Source: Verrucomicrobiota bacterium (lineage in GTDB: Bacteria; Verrucomicrobiota; Verrucomicrobiia; Chthoniobacterales; Chthoniobacteraceae). From it: 43,114 nucleotides of DNA. Location: contig VFJQ01000144.1 of NCBI GenBank assembly GCA_009885995.1, positions 1 to 43,114 of the forward strand, given 5' to 3'. Made by a program: the position numbers and the translations under genes. The notes under the pieces are model-generated. The model did not search any database. It had not been told where the DNA came from and saw nothing but the letters and a program-made list of their open reading frames with translations. Positions within the stretch are counted from its first letter, which is position 1. Each line of letters starts with the position of its first letter. Shown here piece after piece: positions 34,795-43,114 of the stretch.

Positions 34795-34812
34795 TTTGAC
34801 CGAAATAATAAT
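34795..34812 (+). promoter_or_regulatory. TTTGACC-GAAATAATAAT element upstream of giant gene 2
   Basis: TTTGACCGAAA followed by the AT-rich run TAATAAT lies in the 135-base gap between the two giant genes. It is the only AT-rich patch there. The TTGAC core begins 87 bases before the ATG at 34883, against 88 bases for the matching element of giant gene 1. It could be a promoter or an activator site; no standard -10 box is obvious at the right spacing. Confidence 0.4.
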
Positions 34813-34882
34813 TTCCCGACACTCCGAGGCGGCATCTCGACGCTCCTCCGCTCCGCAACACCGCACGCCCTGCACCACTCAC

Positions 34883-37800
34883 ATGAAATCGCTGATCCGC
34901 CGCCGCCCTGAACACCGCACCGCTACCGTCGAACCCCTGGAGGCGCGCATCGCTCCAGCGACTTTCATCGTCCTGAATAACAGCGACTCCGGCGCGGGGT
35001 CGCTGCGGCAGGCGATCCTCGATGCGAACGCGACGACGAACGCCGGCGGGCCGGATGTGATTTCCTTCGCGAGCATCGCGTCGGGGACGTTTGTGATTCA
35101 GCCGACGACGATCCTGCCGGCGATTTCCGAAGCGGTCATCATCGACGGCTACACGGCGCCGGACGCGGCGGTGAATACGGCGGCGGTCGGGACGAATGCG
35201 GTGCTGCAAGTCGAACTGAGCGGCGCGCTACTGCCGGTCGGGAGCGGGCTCACGCTCGGCGTGGCGGGTGGCGACCCGAATGCGACGGGCGGGAGCACCG
35301 TGCGCGGGCTGGTGATCCGCGGGTTTCAGTCGTTCTCGGACGATTCGGGCAATGGCATCCTCATCCAGTCGAGCAACAACGTGGTGGAAGGAAACTTCCT
35401 CGGCACGAACGTGAACGGAACCGGCGGCGCGGGGAATGCGTATGCGGGCGTGTCGGTGAGCCGGCAGGCGGGCGAGGATGCTTACGTGGGCAATGTGATC
35501 GGCGGGCCGGATGTGGCGGATCGCAACTTGATCTCCGGCAACCTCGTCGGCGTGCGGCTCACCAACGATGCGCTCGGCACGATCGTGCAGGGAAATTTGA
35601 TCGGCACCACGCGCACGGGCCTCGCGGATCTGCCGAATGTGGCGAGCGGCGTGGAGATCCGCGATGCGGTGGGCGTGCGGATCGAGGACAATGTGATCAG
35701 CGGCAACGGGCAGAGTTTCGGCGGCATCGGCGTGAGCATCCTCGGCGCGCGGAATGTGACGCTGCACGGGAACTTGATCGGGATGGACGCGACGGGCACG
35801 GCGGCGCTGCCGAATCTGGGGCACGGCATCGATCTGAACAGCGGCGCGACGAATATCACGATCGGCGGCGCGGGTGTGGGCGAAGGCAACGTCATCTCCG
35901 CGAATGGCCTCTCGGGCATCAACATCGGCAGCTTGGACGACGGGCCGGCGTTCAAGGTGTCCGTCATCGGCAACAGGATCGGCACGGACGCGAGCGGCTC
36001 GATGAATTTCGGAAACAGCTCCCGCGGCATCGCCATCTCGGGGGCGACGGACGTGAAGATCGGCGGGACGGGCGCAGGCCAGGGCAACGTGATCGCCTTC
36101 AACGGCCTCGCCGGCATCCGCGTCGGCGCCGGCTTCGTCGAGGTGTCGGGCGTGCGCATTTCCGGCAACGACATCCGCGGCAACGAGGAACTCGGGATCG
36201 ATATCAACGGCGGTGACGAAGATTTCTACGGCGTCACGAAGAACGATTCGGGCGACGCGGACACGGGGGCGAATGGGCTGACGAATGCGCCGGTGCTCTC
36301 GGCGTCGAGCAATCCGGGCGGGACGATCTTCGTCGGTGGCACGCTCGGGGCGAAACCGAACACGCAATACGTCGTCGAGTTCTTCGCGCTGGCACCGAAT
36401 CAGATCGATCTCTCGGGGGCGGGCGAAGGCGTGGTCTTCCTCGGCACGCAGACGGTGACGACCGACGGCACGGGCAACGCGCCGCTCAGCTTCAGCCAGA
36501 CGGTGTCGCTGCCGGCGGATACGTTTTTCTCCGCGACCGCGACGGCGGTGCTGCGCGGGGAGACCTCGGAGTTCTCGAACGTGGTCGGACCGACGCGGAC
36601 CTTCACATGGGTGGGCGGCAACACGACGGAGCCGAACGATTGGTTCACGGCGTCGAACTGGACCTCGCCCGGCGGCGCGGGCGTGCCGGGCGCGGTGGAC
36701 ACGGCGATCTTCAATGGCGGGCCGGACATCATCCTCGACAATGCGAATGCGAGCGTGGGCACGTTTCAGCACACGGCGGGCAACCTCGGCGGCTTCGCCA
36801 CGCTCATCGTGCGGCAGAATTTCTCGTGGACCGGCGGCGTGCATAACGGGCCGTCGCTCGTGCTGCCGGAAGGCGCGGCGGGGACGATCAACAACGGCGG
36901 CAGCGCGGCGTGGAACGGCGGCCTGCTGGATAACCACGGTGCGCTCACGCTGAGCGGCGGGTTGCTCACGTTCAACTCGGGCGCGATCTTCAACAACGCC
37001 GGCGCGACGATCACGCTGAACGCGGGTCTGCGCGATGGCGACGGCGCGTCGTCGTTCACGAGCTTCACGAATGCGGGCACGGTCACGAAGCTGACCACAG
37101 GCGGCTTCGGCATCCAGACGTTCAACGTGATCGATAACACGGGGCTGCTCATCGCGGCGGCTGGAAACTTCGTGCTCGGGCCGCTCACGCAAACCACCGG
37201 CGAGGTGCGGCTCGCGGGCGGGCAGATTTTCGGCACGGGCACGATGACGCTCGACGGCGGTCAACTGACCGGCACGGGCAGCATCGCCATGGCGGTGATG
37301 AACAATGGCGCGATCGTGCGGCCCGGTGGCACGGGCGCGACGGGGACGCTCACGTTTTCGCAGCCCTACGCGCAGACGGCGGGCGGCGCGCTGGCGGCGG
37401 AGATCGCGGGGCAAGCGGGCGGGCAGTTTGACCAGCTCGTCTTCACGGCGGGCGGCACGATCGATGGCACGCTCGGGATCGCCTACCTCGGCACCTTCGC
37501 GCCGACGGCAGGAAATACATTCCGCGTGGTGCAATCGACCGGAGCGACCGGCACCTTCTCCAACCTCGCCGGGAACACGGTCGGCCTGACACAGACCGGC
37601 GACGCGACGGGCGTGCTGCTCACGCGCACGGGGCAGACTTACATCTGGGACAACGAGGCGGGTAATAACGACTGGTTCAACCCGACGAATTGGAATCTCA
37701 ACTCCGGCGTGCCTGGGGTGAACGACACGGCGATCCTCAACATCGCGTCCATGATCGACATCGGCGTGACCGCGGTGGTCGGGGAATTCCGCCAGAGCAA

Positions 37801-40800
37801 CGGCATCCTCTCGATAGACATCGACGGACCTATGCTCGACGCGCTCGTGCTGGACTGGACCGGCGGCACGCAGACCGGCGGCGGCACGGTGCGCGTGCAA
37901 AATGCGCTGACCATCAGCGGCGCGGGGGTGAAGACGCTCGACGGCTCGACGCTGCGCATCGACGGCGTGGCGACGTGGACGGGCACGGGGAATCTCGCGC
38001 TCGGCAACAACGCGGAGATCAGGAATAACGGTCTCTTCGACATCCAGACCGACGCGGACTTGGTCAGCTTCGGCGCGGCGAGCCTGGTGCGCACGACCTC
38101 GGGCGCGGCGCTGCAGAAGAGTGCGGGCAATGGGATCACCGTGGCCGGGGTGGAGCTGAACTTCCAATCCGACACGTTCTTCCGCGTGGAGACCGGCCTC
38201 GTGAGCATGGCCGCGGGCGGGATGTGGGATGTGGTGGGCGTGACGGTCTCGCCGGGCGCGGGGCTGGAATTCGCGGGCGGGACGACCGGGATCGTCGGCG
38301 CCGTATTCGTCGATGGCGGCGGCACGGTGCGGCTGAGCGGCGGCACGCTCGACCTCGTGTCGGCGCCGGTCGATGTGGATTCGGCGACGACGTTCCAATT
38401 CACCGGCGGCACGCTGAGCAACCAGAACGACGACGACCTCCTCCTCTACGGCCCGGCGCTGTGGACGGGCGGCAATGTGCTCGCGGCCAGCACGGGGAGC
38501 GGCGTGCAATTCAGCGGCGACACGGACATCGCCGGCGCGGCGGCTCGCTCGGTGAAAGGAACGGTCGTCTTGACTGGCACGACGACGTTCACCGCTGCAG
38601 GCAGCTTCGATCTCGTGGACGATTCGGTTTTCCAGAATAACGGCCGGCTGGACATCCTCGGCGACGGCGACTTCACGCACAGCGGCTCGGTGAGCAACGC
38701 GCTTTTTGGGAATGCGGGCGATGGCATCACGAGCGGCATCCTGCGGAAGTTCGACACGGGCACGACGAGCCTCGGCGCGGGCGTGCAGTTCAGCGCGAGC
38801 GGAGTGCTCGAGTTGAATGCGGGCACGCTCTCGCTAACGGACCCTTCGTTCCTGCGCAGCTTCACGCAGCTCCAGGGCGGCAACTTCACCGCGGGTGCGC
38901 CGATCACGCTCGACTCGACGCCCGGCATCCCCGGCCAGGAAGGCACGCTCGCCGGCACGGGCACGATCACCGGCAGCCTGCTCAATTCCAGCGGCACGAT
39001 CCTGCCGGGCGGTCCCGGCGGCATCGGCACGATCACCATCACGAGCAGCTACTCGCAAGGCGCGATGGGTGCGCTCGACATCGAGGCGTTCGGCACCACG
39101 CCGGGGACTGGCTACGACCAACTCATCGTCGGCGGCACCACCGCGCTCGATGGCGCGCTCTTTTTCACCCCAGTCGGCGGGTTCATACCGACCGCGCCTG
39201 CGACGTTCAACGTCGTGAGCACCTCGGGCACGCCCGTCGGAACCTTCGCCGTGACGAGTCTCGCGGGCGGAACCGCGACTTACACCGCCACGGGGGTGAA
39301 TGTCGTCTTCATCGCGCCGAATCCGTTCGAGGTCACGACTGATCTCGATGTCGTGAATGGCGGCGACGGCCTGACCTCGCTGCGCGAGGCGATCCTCCTG
39401 GCCAACACGACGGCGGGCCTCGACACGATCACCTTCAACATCCCCGGCGGCAGCGGGCCGCGCGTGATCCAGCCGACCAGCGTGTTGCCGGCGATCACCT
39501 ATGCCGTGGTGATCGACGGCTATTCGCAGCCGAGCGCGAGTGCGAACACGCAGACCATCGGCAGCGACGCCACGCTGCGAATCGTGCTCAACGGGTCCCT
39601 CGTGCCCAATGGCGCGGGGCTCGAGAGCGGGCTCACCATCACCGGCGGCGGCTCGACCGTGCAGGGGCTCATCATCAACAGTTTCACCGGCTATGGCATC
39701 GAGCTGACGACGGCGGGGAACAACATCATCACCGGCAACTGGATCGGCCTCGACCAGGAAGGCAGCCCGTTCGGCAACACCGCGGATGGCATCTTCATCG
39801 ACAACTCCGACGGCAACCGCATCGGCGGCACCACGCCCGCGGAGCGAAACGTCATCGCCGACAACGGCTTCAACGGCATCGAGATCAGCGCGACCGCCGA
39901 CAGCACGCTCATCCAGGGGAACTACATCGGCGTCGGGACGAGCGGCACCATCGCGTTTGGCAATTTCAACTACGGCATCAATACACGGGGCTCCCTCACG
40001 CAGATCGGCGGCACCGCGGCGGGCGCGGGGAATGTGATCTCGGGGAACTACGACGGAGTCCGCATCGTCGACGCCAGCGCAACCGGTTCGACGGTCGAGG
40101 GCAACTTCATCGGCACCGACGCGAACGGTGCCGTGGACCTCGGCAACTTGAACTTTGGCGTGAACATATCGGGCACGCCGAACGTGACCATCGGCGGCAA
40201 CAGCAACGGGGCGCGAAACATCATCTCAGGCAATGATTTCGCCGGCGTCGGCGTCGCCTTCTCGGCCTCGGCGAATGTGAAGATCATCGGCAACCGCATC
40301 GGCACGGACACCACCGGGTTCCTCGCGATCCCAAATGCGAGCGGCTTCTTCGTCAGCAACGGCGTGCCGAGCCTGGCCATCGGCGGCACCGGCGCGGGCG
40401 AGGGAAATATCATCTCCGGTAACAGCGGTCCCGGCATCCAGATCTTCAGCGGGGCGACCAACGGCACCACGATCCAGGGGAACCGTATCGGCGTGGATCG
40501 CTTCAACGGCCCGCTCGGAAATGCGGGCGCGGGTGTGCTCATCAGCGGTGCGAGCGGCACGCTCATCGGCGGCACGGGCGGCTCGAACATCATCGCCAGC
40601 AACACCGGCGCGGGCATCCAGGTCGATTTCGGCGCGGGCCACACGTTCTTCAACAATCTCATCACCGATAACGGCGGGCTCGGCATCGACCTCGGCGCCG
40701 ACGGCGTGACGCCGAACGACGCGGACGACAGCGACAGCGGGGCGAACGCGCTGCAAAACTTCCCCGTCCTCACGAGCGCCGTGGTCTCCGCGAGCAGCAC

Positions 40801-43114
40801 CATCTCCGGCTTGCTCACGAGCACGCCGCTCACGAGTTTCTTCATCGACTTCTACAGCTCGGTCGTCGCCGACGGATCGGGCTTCGGCGAAGGCGAGGAC
40901 TATCTCGGGCGCACGATGGTGAGCACGAATGCGGCGGGCACAGTGACTTTCAACTTCATGCCGGTTGAGATTTTCGCGTCGGGCGCGTTCATCACCGCGA
41001 CGGCGACGCCGGTGAGCGGCGGCGGCACGTCGGAGTTTGGCGCGAACATCACGGCGGGCGGCGTGTTCGTGTGGGACGGAGAGAACAGCTCGGATTGGTT
41101 CGACCCGATCAACTGGGATCTCAACGCGGGCGTGCCGGGGGCGGCCGACACGGCATTTCTGAACATCGCGAGCTCGATCAGCCTCACCGCGCCGGTGACG
41201 GTCGGCAACTTCACGCAGACGAACGGAACGCTGACGGGCCCGCATGATTTCACGGTCACTGGCAGCCACACCTGGAGCGGCGGCACGCTCAGCGGCGCGG
41301 CGACACTCTTCCTCCCCGCCAACGCGACGCTCACGCTCTCCGGCGCGAGCGTGAAGACGCTCGACCGGCGCTTCATCGACAACGACGGGACGGTGACGAT
41401 GACCGGCATCGGCAACCTCTCGCTGGTCAACGGGCCGCAGATCGCCAACCGCGGGCTGTGGGATTTCCAAAGCGACGGCGACATCGCGCAGACGGATACG
41501 ACCGGTTCGCTGTTCCGAAATTTCCCGGGCGCGACGCTGCGTAAATCAGTCGGCAACATCGCGGGCGGGACGGTGATCGGCCTCGGCAATCCGAATCTCT
41601 CCTTCGTCCACGCGAACGACCTCGACGTGCAAGCCGGCAACCTGGCGATCTTCAGCAGCGGCGGCACGTGGACGAGCGGCTCGACCTTCATCGTCGCGAG
41701 CGGCGCGAAGCTCGTGTTCAACGGCGGCAACTTCATCTGGGCCGAAGTGCCCGGCGTCTCCGGCGCCGGCTCGCTGGAGATCAACAATGGCAGCATCGAC
41801 CTCGGCAATGGCGGCACGCTCACGGTGCCCGCGGGCTTCACGCTTGCGCAGACCGGCGGCACGATCACCGGCGACGGTGCGCTCACGATCAATGGCACGT
41901 GGAACTGGTCGGGCGGCACGCTGAGCGGCACGGGCACGACGAGCATCGCCAGCACCGCGACGTGGAATCTCACGAGCAACGCCGGCATGTTCCTCGATGG
42001 CCGCACGTTGAGCGTCGCGGGCGCGACGAACTTCACGGGGACCGGCACCGTCTTCATCGAGAACGGCGCGACGATCAACAACTCCGGCACGTTCCTCATC
42101 TCGAACGACGGCGATCTCGGCACGGGCGTCGGCACGAACACGTTCAACAACCTCGCGGGTGGAATCCTGCGCAAGACCGGCGTCATCGGCGACACCGACA
42201 TCGGCTCGGCGTCACCCACGGCGGCGGTGAACTTCACGAACGCGGGGACGGTCGAGGTCCAGTCGGGCCGGTTCTTCTTCAACGACGCCTTCACGCAGAC
42301 CGCGGGCACGACGCTCCTCTCCGGCGGCGCGATCGCGACCGGCCCGACGCTCCTTTTCTCCGGCGGCGAGCTGAGAGGCGCAGGGTTGATCACCGGCAGC
42401 GTGAACAACACCGGCGCGACCGTGCGGCCCGCCGGGACGGGGCTGGAGGGGAAGATCACGATCACTGGAAACTACGCGCAAGGCGCGGGCGGGACGCTGG
42501 CGGTGGAGCTGAACGGCACGAGCGTGGAAGAATACGACTCGCTGGACGTGGGAACGGCGACGCTGGGCGGCACGCTGAACATCACGAACCTCGCGGGCTT
42601 CACGCCGAGCGGCGGCGATATGTTCCGCGTCGTGCTGTCGGGGAACAATCCCGGCACCTTCACCACACTCACCGGCGCGACGGCGGGGAAGACGCAGGCG
42701 TCGGATGCGACGGGGCTGGTGATCTCGCAGGCCGCGCTCGCGTTCATCTGGGATGCGGGCGGCGGCGCGGATCAGAGCTGGTTCAATCCGCTGAACTGGA
42801 ACTTCGACAGCGGCGTGCCCGGCGCGGCGGACACGGCGATTTTGAACATCGCTTCGACGATCAATCTCCCGAGCGACACGAGCGTCGGGACCTTTCAACA
42901 GAGCGCAGGCACCTTCACCAGCCCGGCGGGAGTGACGTTCACCGTGCTGGCCAGCTTTGACTGGTCCGGCGGCACGATGAGCGGGGCGGGCACGACGCTC
43001 GTGTATGGCGGGCTGAACCTGAGTTCCTCCGCGACGAAGCAGGTGGCGACGGGGCGCACGCTCACGCTTGGCGACGGCGTGAATCCGGCGGCGGGCCTGT
43101 GGACGAACGGCACC
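34883..43114 (+). CDS. Giant modular surface protein 2, partial (beta-helix and repeat modules)
   Basis: This reading frame starts at ATG 34883 and, in my translation, stays open for all 2744 codons to the right edge, so the C-terminus is missing. The N-terminus has RRRPE at 6-10 and EPLEARIAPAT at 17-27, colinear without gaps with giant protein 1, and again no hydrophobic signal peptide. A SLRQAIL-type CSLREA start and a parallel beta-helix follow (about 28-560). Modules starting with a Trp-Asn/Asp motif are at about 574, 920, 2062 and 2621. A second CSLREA (TSLREAILLANTTAGLDTITF) and beta-helix lie at about 1480-1990. The NxIxGNxIGTDxxG pattern of the helix repeats many times. A role as adhesin or surface fibre is inferred. 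The antisense strand has very long open frames here, but they show no domain. Confidence 0.8.
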   Translation, partial: MKSLIRRRPEHRTATVEPLEARIAPATFIVLNNSDSGAGSLRQAILDANATTNAGGPDVISFASIASGTFVIQPTTILPAISEAVIIDGYTAPDAAVNTAAVGTNAVLQVELSGALLPVGSGLTLGVAGGDPNATGGSTVRGLVIRGFQSFSDDSGNGILIQSSNNVVEGNFLGTNVNGTGGAGNAYAGVSVSRQAGEDAYVGNVIGGPDVADRNLISGNLVGVRLTNDALGTIVQGNLIGTTRTGLADLPNVASGVEIRDAVGVRIEDNVISGNGQSFGGIGVSILGARNVTLHGNLIGMDATGTAALPNLGHGIDLNSGATNITIGGAGVGEGNVISANGLSGINIGSLDDGPAFKVSVIGNRIGTDASGSMNFGNSSRGIAISGATDVKIGGTGAGQGNVIAFNGLAGIRVGAGFVEVSGVRISGNDIRGNEELGIDINGGDEDFYGVTKNDSGDADTGANGLTNAPVLSASSNPGGTIFVGGTLGAKPNTQYVVEFFALAPNQIDLSGAGEGVVFLGTQTVTTDGTGNAPLSFSQTVSLPADTFFSATATAVLRGETSEFSNVVGPTRTFTWVGGNTTEPNDWFTASNWTSPGGAGVPGAVDTAIFNGGPDIILDNANASVGTFQHTAGNLGGFATLIVRQNFSWTGGVHNGPSLVLPEGAAGTINNGGSAAWNGGLLDNHGALTLSGGLLTFNSGAIFNNAGATITLNAGLRDGDGASSFTSFTNAGTVTKLTTGGFGIQTFNVIDNTGLLIAAAGNFVLGPLTQTTGEVRLAGGQIFGTGTMTLDGGQLTGTGSIAMAVMNNGAIVRPGGTGATGTLTFSQPYAQTAGGALAAEIAGQAGGQFDQLVFTAGGTIDGTLGIAYLGTFAPTAGNTFRVVQSTGATGTFSNLAGNTVGLTQTGDATGVLLTRTGQTYIWDNEAGNNDWFNPTNWNLNSGVPGVNDTAILNIASMIDIGVTAVVGEFRQSNGILSIDIDGPMLDALVLDWTGGTQTGGGTVRVQNALTISGAGVKTLDGSTLRIDGVATWTGTGNLALGNNAEIRNNGLFDIQTDADLVSFGAASLVRTTSGAALQKSAGNGITVAGVELNFQSDTFFRVETGLVSMAAGGMWDVVGVTVSPGAGLEFAGGTTGIVGAVFVDGGGTVRLSGGTLDLVSAPVDVDSATTFQFTGGTLSNQNDDDLLLYGPALWTGGNVLAASTGSGVQFSGDTDIAGAAARSVKGTVVLTGTTTFTAAGSFDLVDDSVFQNNGRLDILGDGDFTHSGSVSNALFGNAGDGITSGILRKFDTGTTSLGAGVQFSASGVLELNAGTLSLTDPSFLRSFTQLQGGNFTAGAPITLDSTPGIPGQEGTLAGTGTITGSLLNSSGTILPGGPGGIGTITITSSYSQGAMGALDIEAFGTTPGTGYDQLIVGGTTALDGALFFTPVGGFIPTAPATFNVVSTSGTPVGTFAVTSLAGGTATYTATGVNVVFIAPNPFEVTTDLDVVNGGDGLTSLREAILLANTTAGLDTITFNIPGGSGPRVIQPTSVLPAITYAVVIDGYSQPSASANTQTIGSDATLRIVLNGSLVPNGAGLESGLTITGGGSTVQGLIINSFTGYGIELTTAGNNIITGNWIGLDQEGSPFGNTADGIFIDNSDGNRIGGTTPAERNVIADNGFNGIEISATADSTLIQGNYIGVGTSGTIAFGNFNYGINTRGSLTQIGGTAAGAGNVISGNYDGVRIVDASATGSTVEGNFIGTDANGAVDLGNLNFGVNISGTPNVTIGGNSNGARNIISGNDFAGVGVAFSASANVKIIGNRIGTDTTGFLAIPNASGFFVSNGVPSLAIGGTGAGEGNIISGNSGPGIQIFSGATNGTTIQGNRIGVDRFNGPLGNAGAGVLISGASGTLIGGTGGSNIIASNTGAGIQVDFGAGHTFFNNLITDNGGLGIDLGADGVTPNDADDSDSGANALQNFPVLTSAVVSASSTISGLLTSTPLTSFFIDFYSSVVADGSGFGEGEDYLGRTMVSTNAAGTVTFNFMPVEIFASGAFITATATPVSGGGTSEFGANITAGGVFVWDGENSSDWFDPINWDLNAGVPGAADTAFLNIASSISLTAPVTVGNFTQTNGTLTGPHDFTVTGSHTWSGGTLSGAATLFLPANATLTLSGASVKTLDRRFIDNDGTVTMTGIGNLSLVNGPQIANRGLWDFQSDGDIAQTDTTGSLFRNFPGATLRKSVGNIAGGTVIGLGNPNLSFVHANDLDVQAGNLAIFSSGGTWTSGSTFIVASGAKLVFNGGNFIWAEVPGVSGAGSLEINNGSIDLGNGGTLTVPAGFTLAQTGGTITGDGALTINGTWNWSGGTLSGTGTTSIASTATWNLTSNAGMFLDGRTLSVAGATNFTGTGTVFIENGATINNSGTFLISNDGDLGTGVGTNTFNNLAGGILRKTGVIGDTDIGSASPTAAVNFTNAGTVEVQSGRFFFNDAFTQTAGTTLLSGGAIATGPTLLFSGGELRGAGLITGSVNNTGATVRPAGTGLEGKITITGNYAQGAGGTLAVELNGTSVEEYDSLDVGTATLGGTLNITNLAGFTPSGGDMFRVVLSGNNPGTFTTLTGATAGKTQASDATGLVISQAALAFIWDAGGGADQSWFNPLNWNFDSGVPGAADTAILNIASTINLPSDTSVGTFQQSAGTFTSPAGVTFTVLASFDWSGGTMSGAGTTLVYGGLNLSSSATKQVATGRTLTLGDGVNPAAGLWTNGT
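34970..36600 (+). repeat. First CSLREA/parallel beta-helix region of giant 2
   Basis: After SGAGSLRQAILDAN comes a ladder of short units in which [NG]-x-[IV]-x-GNxIG-[TM]-[DT] and IGG-x-G-x-G-[EQ]-GNVI recur about every 20-25 codons (e.g. near 35380, 35590, 35770, 35965). The ladder closes with NEELGIDINGGDE near 36180. Such repeats form right-handed beta-helices in polysaccharide-binding or adhesive proteins. Confidence 0.75.
36602..39310 (+). repeat. WD-start repeat modules in giant 2, first block
   Basis: Module starts are FTWVGGNTTEPNDWFTASNW at 36602 and YIWDNEAGNNDWFNPTNW at 37640. Inner blocks SWTGGVHNG, GAGVKTLDGSTLRIDG, NNGLFDIQTDADL and NNGAIVRPGGTGATGTL match those of giant protein 1. 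The closing anchors are GGQFDQL near 37420 and GYDQLIVGGTTALDG near 39110. Confidence 0.75.
39320..40850 (+). repeat. Second CSLREA/parallel beta-helix region of giant 2
   Basis: FEVTTDLDVVNGGDGLTSLREAIL opens the domain. At least eight beta-helix rungs follow, each with a pattern such as GNWIGLDQEG, GNYIGVGTSG, GNFIGTDANG, GNRIGTDTTG or GNRIGVDRFN. The block ends in ITDNGGLGIDLGADGVTPND, which parallels HDNGGLGIDLDDDGFTAND of giant protein 1 (near 33080). Confidence 0.8.
41066..43114 (+). repeat. Repeat modules in giant 2 sharing a long cassette with giant 1
   Basis: From FVWDGENSSDWFDPINW at 41066 to FIWDAGGGADQSWFNPLNW at 42743 the block order follows giant protein 1 from 26384 to 28040. 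The shared landmarks in order are SGASVKTLDRRFIDNDGT, LWDFQSDGDIAQTD, GATLRKSVGNIAGG, VIGLGNPNL and the IFSSGGTW segment, then VRPAGTG and FRVVLSGNNPGTF. The last module is cut by the right edge. Confidence 0.8.

Noticed and set aside
32960..35209. Minus-strand open frame of 749 codons spanning the giant 1/giant 2 junction
   Set aside because: It crosses the end of one gene and the start of the next on the other strand, shows no domain, and arises from scarcity of stops in GC-rich DNA.
35228..38680. Minus-strand open frame of 1150 codons
   Set aside because: It lies antisense to the giant gene 2 modules, and its composition is Arg/Ala/His-rich with no recognisable domain. The plus frame has clear CSLREA and beta-helix repeats.

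Overview
The window looks like a piece of a high-GC verrucomicrobial chromosome (Chthoniobacter/Spartobacteria-like). This is inferred from content: two giant surface-type proteins with an N-terminal EPLEARI-x-PAT motif, autotransporter-associated beta-strand repeats, CSLREA/beta-helix domains and FG-GAP repeats; a ThuA-like secreted protein; and a large LamG/PKD/cytochrome fusion. No rRNA, tRNA, CRISPR array or phage genes were seen, and no gene-free stretch exceeds about 160 bases.

Left part (1-11.9 kb): a possible IS transposase start runs off the left edge. It is followed by a type II toxin-antitoxin pair and moaA (molybdenum cofactor synthesis), which carries an in-frame 60-bp palindromic repeat insertion. 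A convergent four-gene minus-strand cluster follows: acyl carrier protein, a secreted lysyl-oxidase-domain protein, a ThuA-like protein and a membrane-anchored glutaredoxin-like protein. Divergent from it lie tlyA, a second toxin-antitoxin pair, NAD kinase and a stand-alone PTS EIIA-like protein. A metallo-beta-lactamase-fold hydrolase and citrate synthase are on the minus strand, and an AraC-type regulator diverges from citrate synthase.

Middle part (11.9-21.4 kb): downstream of the AraC-type gene is an 1814-residue secreted protein with LVIVD repeats, Ig-like, three LamG, PKD, beta-propeller and two-CXXCH cytochrome domains. A pair of direct repeats with a 21-bp period precedes it. A FadL-type outer-membrane protein and a six-TM HAMP-GAF-PAS adenylate cyclase follow, separated by only 6 bases.

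Right part (21.5 kb-end): two giant plus-strand genes in tandem fill half the window. The first (about 4410 aa) is complete. The second (at least 2744 aa) has no stop before the right edge. They share a colinear N-terminus, a common set of repeat modules, a long cassette of about 560 residues in the same internal order, and a TTTGAC-S-GAAA sequence at almost the same distance upstream of each start. They look like paralogous modular cell-surface or exported proteins. The shared N-terminal motif, in place of an ordinary signal peptide, is the most interesting uncharacterised element here.
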